Assembly: GCA_964452085.1 (NCBI GenBank)
Contig: CAYVKL010000008.1
Span: forward strand, 44,173-108,172
DNA: 64,000 nucleotides
From: Methanobacterium sp964452085
GTDB lineage: Archaea > Methanobacteriota > Methanobacteria > Methanobacteriales > Methanobacteriaceae
Direction: 5' to 3'
Shown: one piece after another, positions 28,303 through 35,918 of the stretch
How the letters are laid out: every line of letters begins with the position of its first letter
Numbering within the stretch: the first letter of the stretch is position 1
Notes under the pieces: model-generated
Seen by the model: the letters and a program-made list of their open reading frames with translations, nothing else
What the model was told of the DNA's origin: nothing
Databases searched by the model: none
Program-made: the position numbers and the translations under genes

Positions 28303-31300
28303 TTAGATATTGTTTCGGATAATGTATGTTGTTTGTGCGTTGTTGTTGTAGTTTTGGTCGTATTCTGTTTGTGCTGTTTTTTTGGCGGTGTTGATTATTG
28401 TTCCGGTTGCTGTTGGATTTATTTGCACTATAATGTTGAGTGTTTTTGTTTCTCCTTTGTTGATGGTGCCGATGTTCCATACTCCTGCGTCTGTGCCTGT
28501 GGTGTTGTGGTTGTATGTTCCTTGGCTATCGTCGGATATCCATGTGACGCTGGTTGGTATTATGTCGGTTATTTTGACTCCTGTGGCGTTGTCGGGTCCG
28601 TTATTGGTTACAGTGATGGTGTAGGTTATTTGTTGGGCGTTTTGGGTGTAGGTTTGGTTTACTTGGATGTCTGCGGAGTTGGGGCTGGTTATGGCACAGG
28701 TTTTGTTTTGGTCGTTAGTTGAGTTTGCGTCAGTTTGATCTACATGTTCCAACCAGGCGGTTGTTATGAGGTTAGGTGTTTTATTTCCGGATTCTACAAC
28801 CATTAAGGTTAGGTAGGTGGTTGCTAGGCCTCCTTTGGGCATGTATCCTATGTTCCAGGTTAGTATGGTTTGTTTGTTAACTGCATCGTAGGTGGAGGTG
28901 ATTGTTCCTATACCTCCGTTGTCAGAGCATATGTATTCGAATCCTTGGGGTATGATGTATTTTAGCACAACTCCTGTTGCTTCGTCACGGGAATTGGAGT
29001 TTTGAGCGGTCCACATGAATGTTGGGCAGTTACCCACTACGTACCAATCCTGATATTTTTTATCCACATTTAAATAGTACCATAGGTTATTATAGACAGT
29101 GATATCTGCGATTTTATTGTAGTTTCCAGATATGGTTATGTATGTTGTTTGTGCGTTGTTGTTGTAGTTTTGGTCGTATTCTGTTTGTGCTGTTTTTTTG
29201 GCGGTGTTGATTATTGTTCCGGTTGCTGTTGGATTTATTTGCACTATAATGTTGAGTGTTTTTGTTTCTCCTTTGTTGATGGTGCCGATGTTCCATACTC
29301 CTGCGTCTGTGCCTGTGGTGTTGTGGTTGTATGTTCCTTGGCTATCGTCGGATATCCATGTGACGCTGGTTGGTATTATGTCGGTTATTTTGACTCCTGT
29401 GGCGTTGTCGGGTCCGTTATTGGTTACAGTGATGGTGTAGGTTATTTGTTGGGCGTTTTGGGTGTAGGTTTGGTTTACTTGGATGTCTGCGGAGTTGGGG
29501 CTGGTTATGGCACAGGTTTTGTTTTGGTCGTTAGTTGAGTTTGCGTCAGTTTGATCTACATGTTCCAACCAGGCGGTTGTTATGAGGTTAGGTGTTTTAT
29601 TTCCGGATTCTACAACCATTAAGGTTAGGTAGGTGGTTGCTAGGCCTCCTTTGGGCATGTATCCTATGTTCCAGGTTAGTATGGTTTGTTTGTTAACTGC
29701 ATCGTAGGTGGAGGTGATTGTTCCTATACCTCCGTTGTCAGAGCATATGTATTCGAATCCTTGGGGTATGATGTATTTTAGCACAACTCCTGTTGCTTCG
29801 TCACGGGAATTGGAGTTTTGAGCGGTCCACATAAACACAGGATAATTACCAACCACATACCAGTCCTGATATTTTTTTTCTTTCTGAAGATAATACCATA
29901 GATTATTATACACCGTAATATCTATACCAGGCACGTAAACTCCAATCAAGGTATAGTCCGGAGTGTTAGGATCGTATTCAGATTGGTTGGTCTTGTTAGC
30001 AGCGTTAGTAATAGTTGTTTGTGGTGTTGCATTTCCGGTTATGTTTAGAGTTGCACTAATTCCATTTCCAAGTTCAGGTATATTCCAAACTCCAGAAGTG
30101 GAGTTGTATGAACCAATACTTGGAGTAACAGTTACATTTGTAAGGTCCGTAGGTATTGTGTCGGTTATGTTGATATTGGTGGCTGCGTCTGGGCCATTGT
30201 TGGTTGCAGTAACAATGAAAGTCACAACATTACTCTGGTAACTTCCAGTTTGGGTTAGTGTTACATCTGCTTTTTTGGTGTAGAATTGTTCGGTGGTGGT
30301 TGCAATTGTGGGGTCGTATTCTGTTTGATTGGTTTTGTTTGCTGTGTTAGTGGTGTTGAATCCTGCCATTGCTGCGGTTGCTTTTCCGATTATAGTTAAT
30401 GTTTCATATGTTCCATTTGTGAGGCTGGATATGGTCCAAACTCCACTGCTGTATGCTCCGGATCCGTTGGAGGGTGTGATGATTAGGTCGCTGAGTGCGG
30501 GTGTTATGTCCGTTATTTTTATGTTGGTTGCTGTGTCTGGTCCGTTGTTGGTAGCTCTGACTATGAATGTTATGGTGTCACCAACATTTACTTGTGGTAT
30601 GGTTCCTGTGACTCCGTTAACTGTTTGGGTTAGTGTTACATCTGCTTTTTTAGTCCATGCACTAGCCTTAGTTGTGTTAGTTCCAGGATTGTACTGGTCC
30701 ATAGCAGTTATGGTGGCAGTGTTGTTGGTCCAGGTGCCTGCCATTGCTATAGTAGCAGGGCCAGTTATTGTAAGGGTGGCGAAAGTGTTAGCGCCAGTAA
30801 CATTCAGTTTGGGTATAATCCACACACCATTACTGAATGTGGTTCCGCTGGAAGCTACTGCAGTGAACCCAGCAGGTAAAATATCACTTATAATTATACC
30901 TGTTGCATTATTAGGTCCGTTGTTGGTTGCAGTAACCACATATGTGATAGTATTCCCCACATTTACAGGGGTTGTGACAGTTTGGCTTAAAGTAACAGTG
31001 GCGTTTACGTCAAAGTTTATGAATGAATAATCTTGTAGTGTGTGTGGAACTTGGTCAACAACTACTAGGTTCTGCAGAGGTTCATCTGCATCGTCGTATA
31101 GTAAGGTTCCATATTTTTGTAGCTGAACCCATGCATTTACGGTGGCTGTGCTGTTGGAAATGTTTCTGGAATACAGAGTTATGGTGGCCTGTCCAGAGGA
31201 ATTGGTGGTTATGGTTGTTGATAATACATTTGAACTTGAGGAGAAAGAACCAGTAGTTGTGGTGAGGTTAACAACTGTATTATTCATTGGCTGACCATTC

Positions 31301-32349
31301 TGGCTTAATACAGTTACAGTTAATGTGGTGTTGCCTCCGTTTGGTATCCTGGCAGTTTCCGGAGTCATATTAATTGTGTAAGGATAATTAATTGAAATAG
31401 CTGAATCAATCATTTGCCATGCTCTGTTGTAAACTGCTGTGGCACTGGAATATTGGTTGGCTTGGATGTATCCATCGTAAGGACCAGTCCAGCTGCTATT
31501 ATATCGGGGGCTGTAGGTCATGTACTGGTAATATCCAGGGTGAGATGAATCATTTCCAGGGTATACTCCGTACTGTACTGAAGTGAAGTACCAGATTGCG
31601 CACTGTAATGCTGCTGCTTCAATTTTACGGGCTTCGTTATCATTTGCAGTTGAATTCAGGCTAGGGTTGTAAGTTGTGACTAAATAATTTACTTTACCCC
31701 AATCTATAAGGGAAGAAAAATCACCAATTGTTCCAGGTAAAGGCCCGTTAAGATCTAAAACAGCATTCAAGCCTATGTCTGTGAATATATCAATACAATA
31801 AGCGCTGTAGGTAGATCCAGTGCCGGATGGTATTCTCACAGTTATTATACCACCCCATACTTTGTATCCGCTGGAACCATCTTTCATTTTGATGTACATG
31901 GTTTTTCCGTAGCTGGTACTGGTGAGGGTTCCAGTAATGGGGGTTAACTGGAAGTTTCTGGTACCATATGCTATACCATCAGTGGCGTTAATTGTTACAG
32001 GTACAGTGTAAGAAACAGGGTTGCATCCTATGAAACTGGCGGTCACTATAAAACTCAGGTCTGTGCTGAAGAAGCTCACAGAATAATGGCCGTTTGCATC
32101 AGTGGTGGTACTGGCTAGTACTCTGCCACTGGTAGAATTTACAACAACCTGAGCACCTGATAAATTTCGGGCAGGATTGTCAAATTCCTTTATAGTAACG
32201 TTTCCACTTATTACAGGATCACTACCACCATAGGTAGTAACATTTTGAGTTATGTTTTCGTCAGTTGTATCATTTTTCTTGTTTTTGTCGGTTGCTGCTG
32301 CAACAGTACCGCAAATAGCAAGGGCTAATATTAGAGCCAGAATAAACAT
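28303..32349 (-). CDS. Large DUF11-repeat surface protein with candidate thioester domain
   Basis: A secreted protein of at least 1,348 residues. After a signal peptide (ILALILALAICGTVAAA) come a carboxypeptidase-like Ig domain (about 45-135), a domain at 140-270 with AYCID (Cys185) and LQCAIWYF (Gln249), which matches the Cys and xQxAIW pair of thioester adhesin domains, one Big_1-like domain (330-430), then DUF11 repeats (NNGPDNATGVKITDIIP) to the end. The last two 272-residue units are identical over most of their length. The C-terminus stops abruptly (TTYIIRNNI) without an anchor. ATG 32349 yields a signal peptide without positive charge; an in-frame ATA at 32367 adds the expected start (I/M)KKQLL. 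Embedded between lasso genes A and B2. Confidence 0.88.
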   Translation of the reverse strand: MFILALILALAICGTVAAATDKNKKNDTTDENITQNVTTYGGSDPVISGNVTIKEFDNPARNLSGAQVVVNSTSGRVLASTTTDANGHYSVSFFSTDLSFIVTASFIGCNPVSYTVPVTINATDGIAYGTRNFQLTPITGTLTSTSYGKTMYIKMKDGSSGYKVWGGIITVRIPSGTGSTYSAYCIDIFTDIGLNAVLDLNGPLPGTIGDFSSLIDWGKVNYLVTTYNPSLNSTANDNEARKIEAAALQCAIWYFTSVQYGVYPGNDSSHPGYYQYMTYSPRYNSSWTGPYDGYIQANQYSSATAVYNRAWQMIDSAISINYPYTINMTPETARIPNGGNTTLTVTVLSQNGQPMNNTVVNLTTTTGSFSSSSNVLSTTITTNSSGQATITLYSRNISNSTATVNAWVQLQKYGTLLYDDADEPLQNLVVVDQVPHTLQDYSFINFDVNATVTLSQTVTTPVNVGNTITYVVTATNNGPNNATGIIISDILPAGFTAVASSGTTFSNGVWIIPKLNVTGANTFATLTITGPATIAMAGTWTNNTATITAMDQYNPGTNTTKASAWTKKADVTLTQTVNGVTGTIPQVNVGDTITFIVRATNNGPDTATNIKITDITPALSDLIITPSNGSGAYSSGVWTISSLTNGTYETLTIIGKATAAMAGFNTTNTANKTNQTEYDPTIATTTEQFYTKKADVTLTQTGSYQSNVVTFIVTATNNGPDAATNINITDTIPTDLTNVTVTPSIGSYNSTSGVWNIPELGNGISATLNITGNATPQTTITNAANKTNQSEYDPNTPDYTLIGVYVPGIDITVYNNLWYYLQKEKKYQDWYVVGNYPVFMWTAQNSNSRDEATGVVLKYIIPQGFEYICSDNGGIGTITSTYDAVNKQTILTWNIGYMPKGGLATTYLTLMVVESGNKTPNLITTAWLEHVDQTDANSTNDQNKTCAITSPNSADIQVNQTYTQNAQQITYTITVTNNGPDNATGVKITDIIPTSVTWISDDSQGTYNHNTTGTDAGVWNIGTINKGETKTLNIIVQINPTATGTIINTAKKTAQTEYDQNYNNNAQTTYITISGNYNKIADITVYNNLWYYLNVDKKYQDWYVVGNCPTFMWTAQNSNSRDEATGVVLKYIIPQGFEYICSDNGGIGTITSTYDAVNKQTILTWNIGYMPKGGLATTYLTLMVVESGNKTPNLITTAWLEHVDQTDANSTNDQNKTCAITSPNSADIQVNQTYTQNAQQITYTITVTNNGPDNATGVKITDIIPTSVTWISDDSQGTYNHNTTGTDAGVWNIGTINKGETKTLNIIVQINPTATGTIINTAKKTAQTEYDQNYNNNAQTTYIIRNNI
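28322..29016. repeat. Exact intragenic duplication, copy 1 (695 bases)
   Basis: Appears identical base for base to 29138-29832 (offset 816 bases = 272 codons). It encodes a DUF11 unit and the following FMWTAQNSNSRDEATG domain. Absence of even silent differences indicates very recent duplication or ongoing gene conversion. Confidence 0.85.
29138..29832. repeat. Exact intragenic duplication, copy 2 (695 bases)
   Basis: Partner of 28322-29016. The sequences diverge sharply on both sides, for example NCPTFMW against NYPVFMW at the upstream protein edge. Confidence 0.85.
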
Positions 32350-32483
32350 TAAAAGTTGTTTTTTTATTTTAATTTCCTATTCCCCCAAGTTTTGTGAGCT
32401 TTTGAAATTTATTATTCGTTGTTGATGATGAGCAATATAATCTCATGATCATAATATTCGCTGCATTTTTTTATGTGACTATC

Positions 32484-32494
32484 TATATATAAAG
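32484..32494 (-). promoter_or_regulatory. Candidate TATA box of the DUF11 surface protein gene
   Basis: Minus-strand CTTTATATATA, about 140 bases before ATG 32349. A palindromic operator (32518-32533) lies 23 bases upstream of it. Confidence 0.4.
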
Positions 32495-32517
32495 TTTCCT
32501 AATACGACATATAACTG

Positions 32518-32533
32518 TGTGAAGATATTCACA
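32518..32533. promoter_or_regulatory. Palindromic operator TGTGA-AGATAT-TCACA
   Basis: Perfect palindrome in the divergent promoter region between the DUF11 protein gene and the B2 gene. It is followed on the plus strand by ACTACTTTATAAATAC, the same operator-to-TATA layout as at 24510-24530. Confidence 0.65.
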
Positions 32534-32549
32534 AACTACTTTATAAATA

Positions 32550-32565
32550 CGTGACTATTTTCACA
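32550..32565. promoter_or_regulatory. Palindromic operator CGTGA-CTATTT-TCACA
   Basis: Nine of ten consensus positions; it starts directly after a TATA-like TTTATAAATA (32540-32549). Confidence 0.6.
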
Positions 32566-32675
32566 AAGATTGTTAAAAAAACTGAAAAACAATATGATTG
32601 TTGAAAGTGAATATTTTATTGTTAGAATTAATTTGTGACAATCCAATATAAAAGTTGGTTTTTAATACATAACTA

Positions 32676-32691
32676 TGTGAATATCCTCACA
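32676..32691. promoter_or_regulatory. Palindromic operator TGTGA-ATATCC-TCACA
   Basis: Perfect palindrome in the divergent region, followed by AAAGAATATTTAGAATA. An isolated TGTGA half-site lies at 32634-32638 and another at 32474-32478. Confidence 0.65.
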
Positions 32692-32746
32692 AAGAATATT
32701 TAGAATATGGGGATTTTTAAAGGTTAAGGTATTTAAAAAAAACTTT

Positions 32747-32762
32747 TGTGAATATTGTAACA
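32747..32762. promoter_or_regulatory. Palindromic operator TGTGA-ATATTG-TAACA (one mismatch)
   Basis: Degenerate in the right half. It lies 14 bases before the candidate TATA box TATTTATAAT (32777-32786) of the B2 gene, so it is the site most likely to control that gene. Confidence 0.55.
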
Positions 32763-32852
32763 AACATTTTTTAAGCTATTTATAATGTACTTATGGAACC
32801 ATCTGATATTATTATATAAGAAATTTAGAAATGAATATTACTTGAGGAAAAT

Positions 32853-33281
32853 ATGTCATTAATTGTAAGTTTCATAAAATTATCTTCCCAGGATAAAATG
32901 CTGGCTTTAAAATCCATATTCTGGGTTATTATAATCCGATTCATGTTATGGGTTTATCCTTTTCCATCTGTTCAAAAAAAGGTTCAAAAAATAACTAATA
33001 ACCCATCTAAAAATGATCTAAAATATGTTCCCGTTAAAAGAATTAGATTGATGATAGTTTTGGCCTCCAGTTACGTGCCCAGGGCAACCTGTCTGGTTCA
33101 GGCCCTGGCAGGTTATATATTGTTCTCCAAATATGGTTATCGTACCCAAATTAAAATCGGTGTTTTAAATGATGATGGGCAGTTTGAAGCTCATGCTTGG
33201 GTGGAACATGGGGGTAGTGTTGTTTTGGGGGAATCTGAAAAAGATTTTAAGACTATTCTGGATATTGATAGCAGTTTTTGA
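32853..33281 (+). CDS. Lasso-peptide leader protease (B2, transglutaminase-like)
   Basis: A protein of 142 residues of the B2 family, papain/transglutaminase-like peptidases that remove the leader from lasso precursors with help from B1. The conserved PRATCLVQAL motif carries the catalytic Cys80, and EAHAWVEHGG carries His114; an acidic residue after VVLGESE completes the site. The N-terminal 60 residues (FWVIIIRFMLWVYPF) are hydrophobic, as in many B2 proteins. A TTGAGGA site precedes the ATG. It is separated from B1/C by the minus-strand surface gene and is followed by the exporter gene, 212 bases on. It probably has its own operator-controlled promoter. Confidence 0.9.
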   Translation: MSLIVSFIKLSSQDKMLALKSIFWVIIIRFMLWVYPFPSVQKKVQKITNNPSKNDLKYVPVKRIRLMIVLASSYVPRATCLVQALAGYILFSKYGYRTQIKIGVLNDDGQFEAHAWVEHGGSVVLGESEKDFKTILDIDSSF

Positions 33282-33329
33282 TTTTTTAATTTTTATTTAC
33301 TTTTAAATCTATAATTCAATGTGAGACTC

Positions 33330-33366
33330 ATGAGTGGAATAACATGAATATTTCAAACCAATGGGA
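33330..33366 (+). pseudogene. Possible remnant of a second cyclase N-terminus
   Basis: ATGAGTGGAATAACATGAATA... aligns with the cyclase start at 26070 at 27 of 37 bases and reads MSGIT-stop-IFQTNG against MSGITGIFRRDG. It has an in-frame stop at codon 6 and no further similarity that I can see. It sits between B2 and the exporter gene, where a cyclase gene could once have stood. The match is short and may be chance. Confidence 0.25.
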
Positions 33367-33493
33367 TCTAAATTGTATTTGCTATCATTTAATGAGTTAA
33401 ATTCTTTACTTATACATTTAAACTAATTTTTTAAAAAAATATAAAATCACCCCATAAAAAATTATAACAAATTTAATAATAGAAATTAATCAC

Positions 33494-35287
33494 ATGGAAG
33501 TAAAGTTTTTACTAAATTATAAAAAAAGCCTATTGGGCCAATTTACCAAAAATCTGACAGAATTAATGCCTAAAAAAGTCTTAATGGCATTAATTTTAAT
33601 GGTTTTGATAAGCTTCAATGAGGCAGTTAGTTTATTAATTTTAATCCCCCTATTACAGCTTGTAGGGCTGGACGTCGGGCAGGGATCACTGGGACAGCTG
33701 GCAGGGATCGTATCAGCATTTTTCACAACTCTGGGTTTGCAACCCAACCTGATAATGGTTTTAATAATATATGTTATTGTGATCAGCTTCAGTGCATTTT
33801 TAATAAGATATCAAACCATTAAAACATCAGAAATTCAGTATGAATTCGCAGCCCACCTCAGGAAACGTCTCTATAGTGCTATTATCAATTCATCATGGTT
33901 ATTTTTTACAAGGATGAAATCTTCTAACTTTGCCCATGCTCTTACTAATGAAATAGATAGGATAAGCACGGGGACTGGTCAGTTTTTAACTTTCATTTCA
34001 GGTATTATGATTCTGGTTGTGTACATTGTATTTGCAGTGGAACTTGCAGGATTATTTACTGGTGTGATTTTTGCCGTGGGTGTGACTATTCTACTTATTC
34101 TTAGGAGAAGAGCGGGAAAGTCACGTTCTCGTGGTGAGGAGATCACCACTACTACACGGGATTTATATTATTCTATAATGCAGCACCTTGATGGTATGAA
34201 AACCATTAAGAGCTTTGGAATGCAGGACGAGAACATAAAAGTTTTTTACAAACAGGCTAACCAGGTTGCAACGAATTACTTGCAAACTATCAGAAGTTAT
34301 GCGGATGTGAAGGTGTTGTTTGATGTAGGTACAGTTATTGTTCTGGCCATTATGGTCCTGGTATTAATTCAAGTAATCAAATTACCCACAGCGAGTTTAT
34401 TTTTGTTGATTTATCTCTTTGTGAGAATGATTCCTCAGTTTTCAACTATACAGCGCAGTTATCAGTACTTTATAAATATGTTACCTGCTTTTGGGAATGT
34501 TATGGATTTAGAGAAGAGCTGTCTGGAAAATATTGAGGTGTCCAAAGGATATGGATTAGAAAAAATTTATTTGAAAAAGGAAATTAGATTTGAAAACGTC
34601 AATTTTTCTTATAGAGGTGAAGATCACTTCACAATAAGAGATTTGAATTTAAGGATCCCTGCTGGTAAGACCATTGCCATTGCAGGGCCATCAGGGGCAG
34701 GTAAGAGTACTGTGGCTGATCTGGTCATGGGACTTATTAAACCAGAATCTGGAAGTATCTATGTTGACGGAGTTAAAATTTCCGATAAATCCCGGGCTTC
34801 CTGGAGGAATAGAATAGGTTATGTGGCTCAGGAGACATTTCTATTTAACGAAACAATCCGATTCAATTTATTACTGGCCTGTCCTGATGCAAGTGAAGAT
34901 GATCTTTATAATGTTTTGAAACTTGCTGCTGCATATGATTTTGTTAGCAAGCTCCCTAAAGGTCTGGATACCCTAATTGGGGATAGGGGGGTTAGGCTAT
35001 CTGGTGGTGAGAGGCAACGATTGGCAATGGCACGTGCTCTTTTGAGGAAACCTTCGCTTCTTATCATGGATGAAGCTACCAGCAATTTGGATTCAGAGAA
35101 TGAAAAGAAGATAATTCAAGCCATTGATAATCTTCATGGTGATATAACTATTTTGATGATAGCTCACAGAATATCAACCTTAAAAAATGCAGATTACATT
35201 AATCTTTTTGATGTGGGAAATATTCAGGATCGGGGTACATTGAATGATTTACTCAAAAATGAAAAACAAGGGTTCTGGAATGTCTGA
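33494..35287 (+). CDS. ABC transporter (exporter half-transporter, lasso D protein)
   Basis: A protein of 597 residues with six N-terminal membrane helices (about residues 25-330) fused to an ATPase domain: Walker A GPSGAGKST near 395-403, signature LSGGERQRLAMARALL near 502-517, Walker B LLIMDEATSNLD near 521-532, and the switch His in IAHRIS. This is the MsbA/lasso D architecture with no C39 peptidase domain, in keeping with the separate B2 protease. Its likely job is export of the mature lasso peptide, which also gives self-protection. Lipid or oligosaccharide export is the alternative. No strong ribosome site is seen before ATG 33494. Confidence 0.88.
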   Translation: MEVKFLLNYKKSLLGQFTKNLTELMPKKVLMALILMVLISFNEAVSLLILIPLLQLVGLDVGQGSLGQLAGIVSAFFTTLGLQPNLIMVLIIYVIVISFSAFLIRYQTIKTSEIQYEFAAHLRKRLYSAIINSSWLFFTRMKSSNFAHALTNEIDRISTGTGQFLTFISGIMILVVYIVFAVELAGLFTGVIFAVGVTILLILRRRAGKSRSRGEEITTTTRDLYYSIMQHLDGMKTIKSFGMQDENIKVFYKQANQVATNYLQTIRSYADVKVLFDVGTVIVLAIMVLVLIQVIKLPTASLFLLIYLFVRMIPQFSTIQRSYQYFINMLPAFGNVMDLEKSCLENIEVSKGYGLEKIYLKKEIRFENVNFSYRGEDHFTIRDLNLRIPAGKTIAIAGPSGAGKSTVADLVMGLIKPESGSIYVDGVKISDKSRASWRNRIGYVAQETFLFNETIRFNLLLACPDASEDDLYNVLKLAAAYDFVSKLPKGLDTLIGDRGVRLSGGERQRLAMARALLRKPSLLIMDEATSNLDSENEKKIIQAIDNLHGDITILMIAHRISTLKNADYINLFDVGNIQDRGTLNDLLKNEKQGFWNV

Positions 35288-35444
35288 GAGTTTCAAAGGG
35301 CTTGATATTGATATTAATTCTCAATATGATTTGGCCGTGTTAGGTTAGCAGTTTATAAGTCAATTGGAGTCTGTAGGAGATATTTGTGAAAAATGATAAG
35401 TTTTAGGAAGCAAAAGTTCGACAATGTGATGTGAATAATAAAAT

Positions 35445-35858
35445 TTAGTATTCTGCTTTCGCATCTAAAATTTTAACCTCGAATCTCGCAATTTTTTTGT
35501 CGGGATCTGAGAAACTAGCATAGAAATTTGATTTCCCGTTGGCAGGTATGCTCTTAGGGTTTAAATGGGGGGTGGCGTTAACTGCAAACACAGTCCCATT
35601 TGAATAATAAGTAGTAACATTTATCTTAAGATTCAAGGCTTCATAGGGGTTTTCATTGATGATAGATCCGCTCACATAATAAATTGATTCATTTTGTTCG
35701 CTGTAATTTCCATTAGTGTTATTAGATATTTTAATAGCATCAATATAGATCTTCTTCTCCCCCCAAGTACTATTGGCCTTAGTATTTTCTATACAACCTG
35801 CTGTACAGAGAACTATGAATAATAATATAATCATAAGTAATGGTAATGTTGTTTTCAT
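35445..35858 (-). CDS. Small lipoprotein with FxLYD-like domain
   Basis: A protein of 137 residues when started at ATG 35858, which gives a clean lipoprotein signal (LPLLMIILLFIVLCTAGC). The longer reading from 35927 adds 23 residues without signal character. The mature part (YYVSGSIINENPYEALNLKI, NGTVFAVNATPHLNPKSIPA) resembles FxLYD or LEA-type beta-sandwich domains found in archaeal lipoproteins. It is convergent with the exporter gene and divergent from the nucleotidyltransferase gene (60-base gap). A role in the lasso pathway is possible but unsupported. Confidence 0.75.
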   Translation of the reverse strand: MKTTLPLLMIILLFIVLCTAGCIENTKANSTWGEKKIYIDAIKISNNTNGNYSEQNESIYYVSGSIINENPYEALNLKINVTTYYSNGTVFAVNATPHLNPKSIPANGKSNFYASFSDPDKKIARFEVKILDAKAEY

Positions 35859-35918
35859 TATATCACTATTGTAATTGACTAAATAAATATAATAATAAAA
35901 ATTTAATATACTTTTCTT

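Noticed and set aside
28288..29538. Long plus-strand ORFs inside the DUF11 gene, two of them nearly identical
   Set aside because: They are antisense shadows of the exact 695-base duplication; the minus-strand frame has clear domain content and a signal peptide.
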